Assembly: GCF_000577895.1 (NCBI RefSeq)
Contig: NZ_HG917868.1
Span: 2,542,001 to 2,606,000, forward strand
Source of the DNA: Clostridium bornimense
Lineage (GTDB): Bacteria; Bacillota; Clostridia; Clostridiales; Clostridiaceae
Direction: 5' to 3'
DNA: 64,000 bases
The notes under the pieces were generated by a model. The model did no database searches, was not told where the DNA came from, and was given only the letters and a program-made list of their open reading frames with translations. Each line of letters starts with the position of its first letter. The first letter of the stretch is position 1. The translations under genes were made by a program, and so were the position numbers. Of the stretch, positions 63,023 through 64,000 are shown one piece after another.

Positions 63023-64000
63023 TTATTCCTCCATACCCTTTTCTTCATCTTTTTTCTTTCTTAGAAGTAATGCTCCTCCAACTGTAGCTAAACCAGCTCC
63101 ACCTACAGTCAATAATCCAGCTCCTAATGCTCCTGTTTTTGTAATAGTACTTGGTTTCTTATTCAAAGTTATTTCATTATTTGTTGATACGCTATTTATT
63201 GATTCTTCATTTGATGTTCCACTATTTATTGTTCCTCCGTTTGTTGATTCCTCGTTTGTCGCTCCACTATTATCAACTTTTTCTATAGTTGAAATTAATT
63301 GTGCCACTTCTTGTGATACATATAACTTTTCTTTAATTAATGGCATGACTGTAGTTAATTCAGAAACTTTTCCATCTAATTCATATTTATTAGTATTTGT
63401 ATATAGTTTAAGAGTTTTTCCTGTCTTCTCATTCACTAATACAACAGCACTATCATCTTCTGATTTCTCTAACTTTGTATCTGCACTCTTATCTAAATCC
63501 TCAATATTATTAAATAACTCTTTTGTTAATGATTCTAACTTTTCTTCATTAAATATCATATTTTGCATATATTTATTTACTTCTGTATTATCTACTACTC
63601 CTGTTAACTTCTTTGATGTTGTTGGTGCGTATACTCCTAAATAAACATCTTCCCCTGTATGTCCACCAGTAGTAAATCCAATTTTTCCTCTTAAAGATAA
63701 AACTTTATTTATATTATTATTATTTTCCTTAATGTTTTGTAATTCTTCACTAGTTAAGTCTATCCCATAATACTCCTTAGCAAGACTTACTATATCAGCA
63801 TCAGTTTTTCCACTTATTAATGATTTGAAAGTTTCTTCTGTAATTTTTGCTTTGCTGAATAATTCTACTGTATCTTCAAATAGAGCTTGACTATAACTAA
63901 ACCCTTCTGCATCTGTACCTATAGTTATACCACTATTTCCATGATCTGTAGTTACTACTACAACAGTATTTCCATCTTTCTTTGCAAACTCTACAGCTTC
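63023..64000 (-). CDS. Cell-surface alkaline phosphatase, copy 2 (5' end beyond window)
   Basis: The reading frame is open to the right edge: 325 C-terminal residues are visible and the gene begins outside. They contain TTDHGNSGITIG and TTGGHTGEDVYLGV of the phosphatase core, followed by a stalk-like domain (KTLKLYTNTNKYELDGKVSE) and a Ser/Thr/Asn-rich spacer. The end is an anchor-like tail: ITKTG, then a Gly/Ala/Leu hydrophobic stretch (ALGAGLLTVGGAGLATVGGA) and RKKK. This resembles a sortase signal without the LP of LPxTG. It shares domains with the downstream copy, which lacks the anchor. Confidence 0.92.
   Translation of the reverse strand, partial: EAVEFAKKDGNTVVVVTTDHGNSGITIGTDAEGFSYSQALFEDTVELFSKAKITEETFKSLISGKTDADIVSLAKEYYGIDLTSEELQNIKENNNNINKVLSLRGKIGFTTGGHTGEDVYLGVYAPTTSKKLTGVVDNTEVNKYMQNMIFNEEKLESLTKELFNNIEDLDKSADTKLEKSEDDSAVVLVNEKTGKTLKLYTNTNKYELDGKVSELTTVMPLIKEKLYVSQEVAQLISTIEKVDNSGATNEESTNGGTINSGTSNEESINSVSTNNEITLNKKPSTITKTGALGAGLLTVGGAGLATVGGALLLRKKKDEEKGMEE

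Noticed and set aside
63023-63568. A separate 181-residue gene starting at 63568
   Set aside because: The frame continues without a stop to the window end and encodes alkaline phosphatase core motifs upstream of that Met. It is the end of a longer gene.
62988-63644. A 218-residue plus-strand ORF over the phosphatase tail
   Set aside because: It mirrors the minus-strand phosphatase codons and is low-complexity Ser/Phe/Val-rich with no ribosome site. A shadow.
1-64000. CRISPR arrays, tRNA or rRNA genes, prophage or transposase genes
   Set aside because: I looked for regularly spaced repeats, tRNA arms, rRNA conserved stretches and integrase or transposase motifs and saw none.

Overview
The window is low-GC, AT-rich chromosomal DNA of a Firmicute, most likely Clostridium sensu stricto. 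The evidence is the strong A/T codon bias, AGGAGG-type ribosome binding sites throughout, Gram-positive regulators (a T-box leader and TPP, purine and yybP-ykoY riboswitches, CsoR, MazEF/NdoA), a FtsEX-CtpB-MinJ-like neighbourhood like that of Bacillus subtilis, and a GerS-like gene beside alanine racemase as in Clostridioides difficile. I cannot fix the species. No rRNA, tRNA, prophage, insertion sequence transposase or CRISPR array was seen. Almost all genes lie on the minus strand; the oxidoreductase (4380), a small membrane ORF (8790), a candidate sRNA (13704), glgP (13965) and yihY (48065) are on plus.

Layout. 1-700: 5' end of a P-type cation ATPase behind a yybP-ykoY (Mn2+) riboswitch. 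701-4065: SPFH/NfeD pair, a 2-hydroxyacid dehydrogenase, a GNAT enzyme and a small winged-helix protein. 4276-5774: purine-type riboswitch and FAD oxidoreductase. 5955-8723: csoR-copA-copZ copper operon with promoter and operator. 9039-12695: 3-methyladenine glycosylase and a TrpXYZ-like ABC importer. 12873-16394: orphan HutP-like protein, a small membrane protein, a candidate C-rich sRNA with a palindromic promoter, and glycogen phosphorylase. 16429-20784: MoxR/DUF58/transglutaminase operon. 20949-22983: leuA under a leucine T-box. 23008-28402: three paralogous lipoproteins behind a two-component system.

28508-36002 is an operon with a GrpE-like protein, a lidless DnaK, an Hsp70 fused to a von Willebrand A domain, aroE, a J-like protein and map. 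36208-42070: cardiolipin synthase, MinJ-like protein, CtpB, FtsX and FtsE. 42261-47269: split transketolase, MazEF, alanine racemase and GerS-like protein, and a small unknown. 47270-49372: a gene-poor stretch around yihY with repeats. 49373-55684: a second Hsp70 operon (GrpE-like protein, Hsp70, helical-repeat protein, beta-CASP metallo-hydrolase), followed by a TerB-like gene. 56366-61373: thiSFGHC-tenI under a TPP riboswitch. 61376-64000: two tandem secreted alkaline phosphatases, the second cut by the window edge.

The strongest candidates for something undescribed are the two unorthodox Hsp70 operons. Each appears to carry its own GrpE-like exchange factor, one has an Hsp70-VWA fusion and a J-like protein with an altered HPD motif, and the other couples Hsp70 to a beta-CASP nuclease-like protein. 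Also notable are the C-rich sRNA candidate, the riboswitch-controlled oxidoreductase, the HutP homologue lacking the known metal-binding histidines, and a pair of MITE-like intergenic elements.
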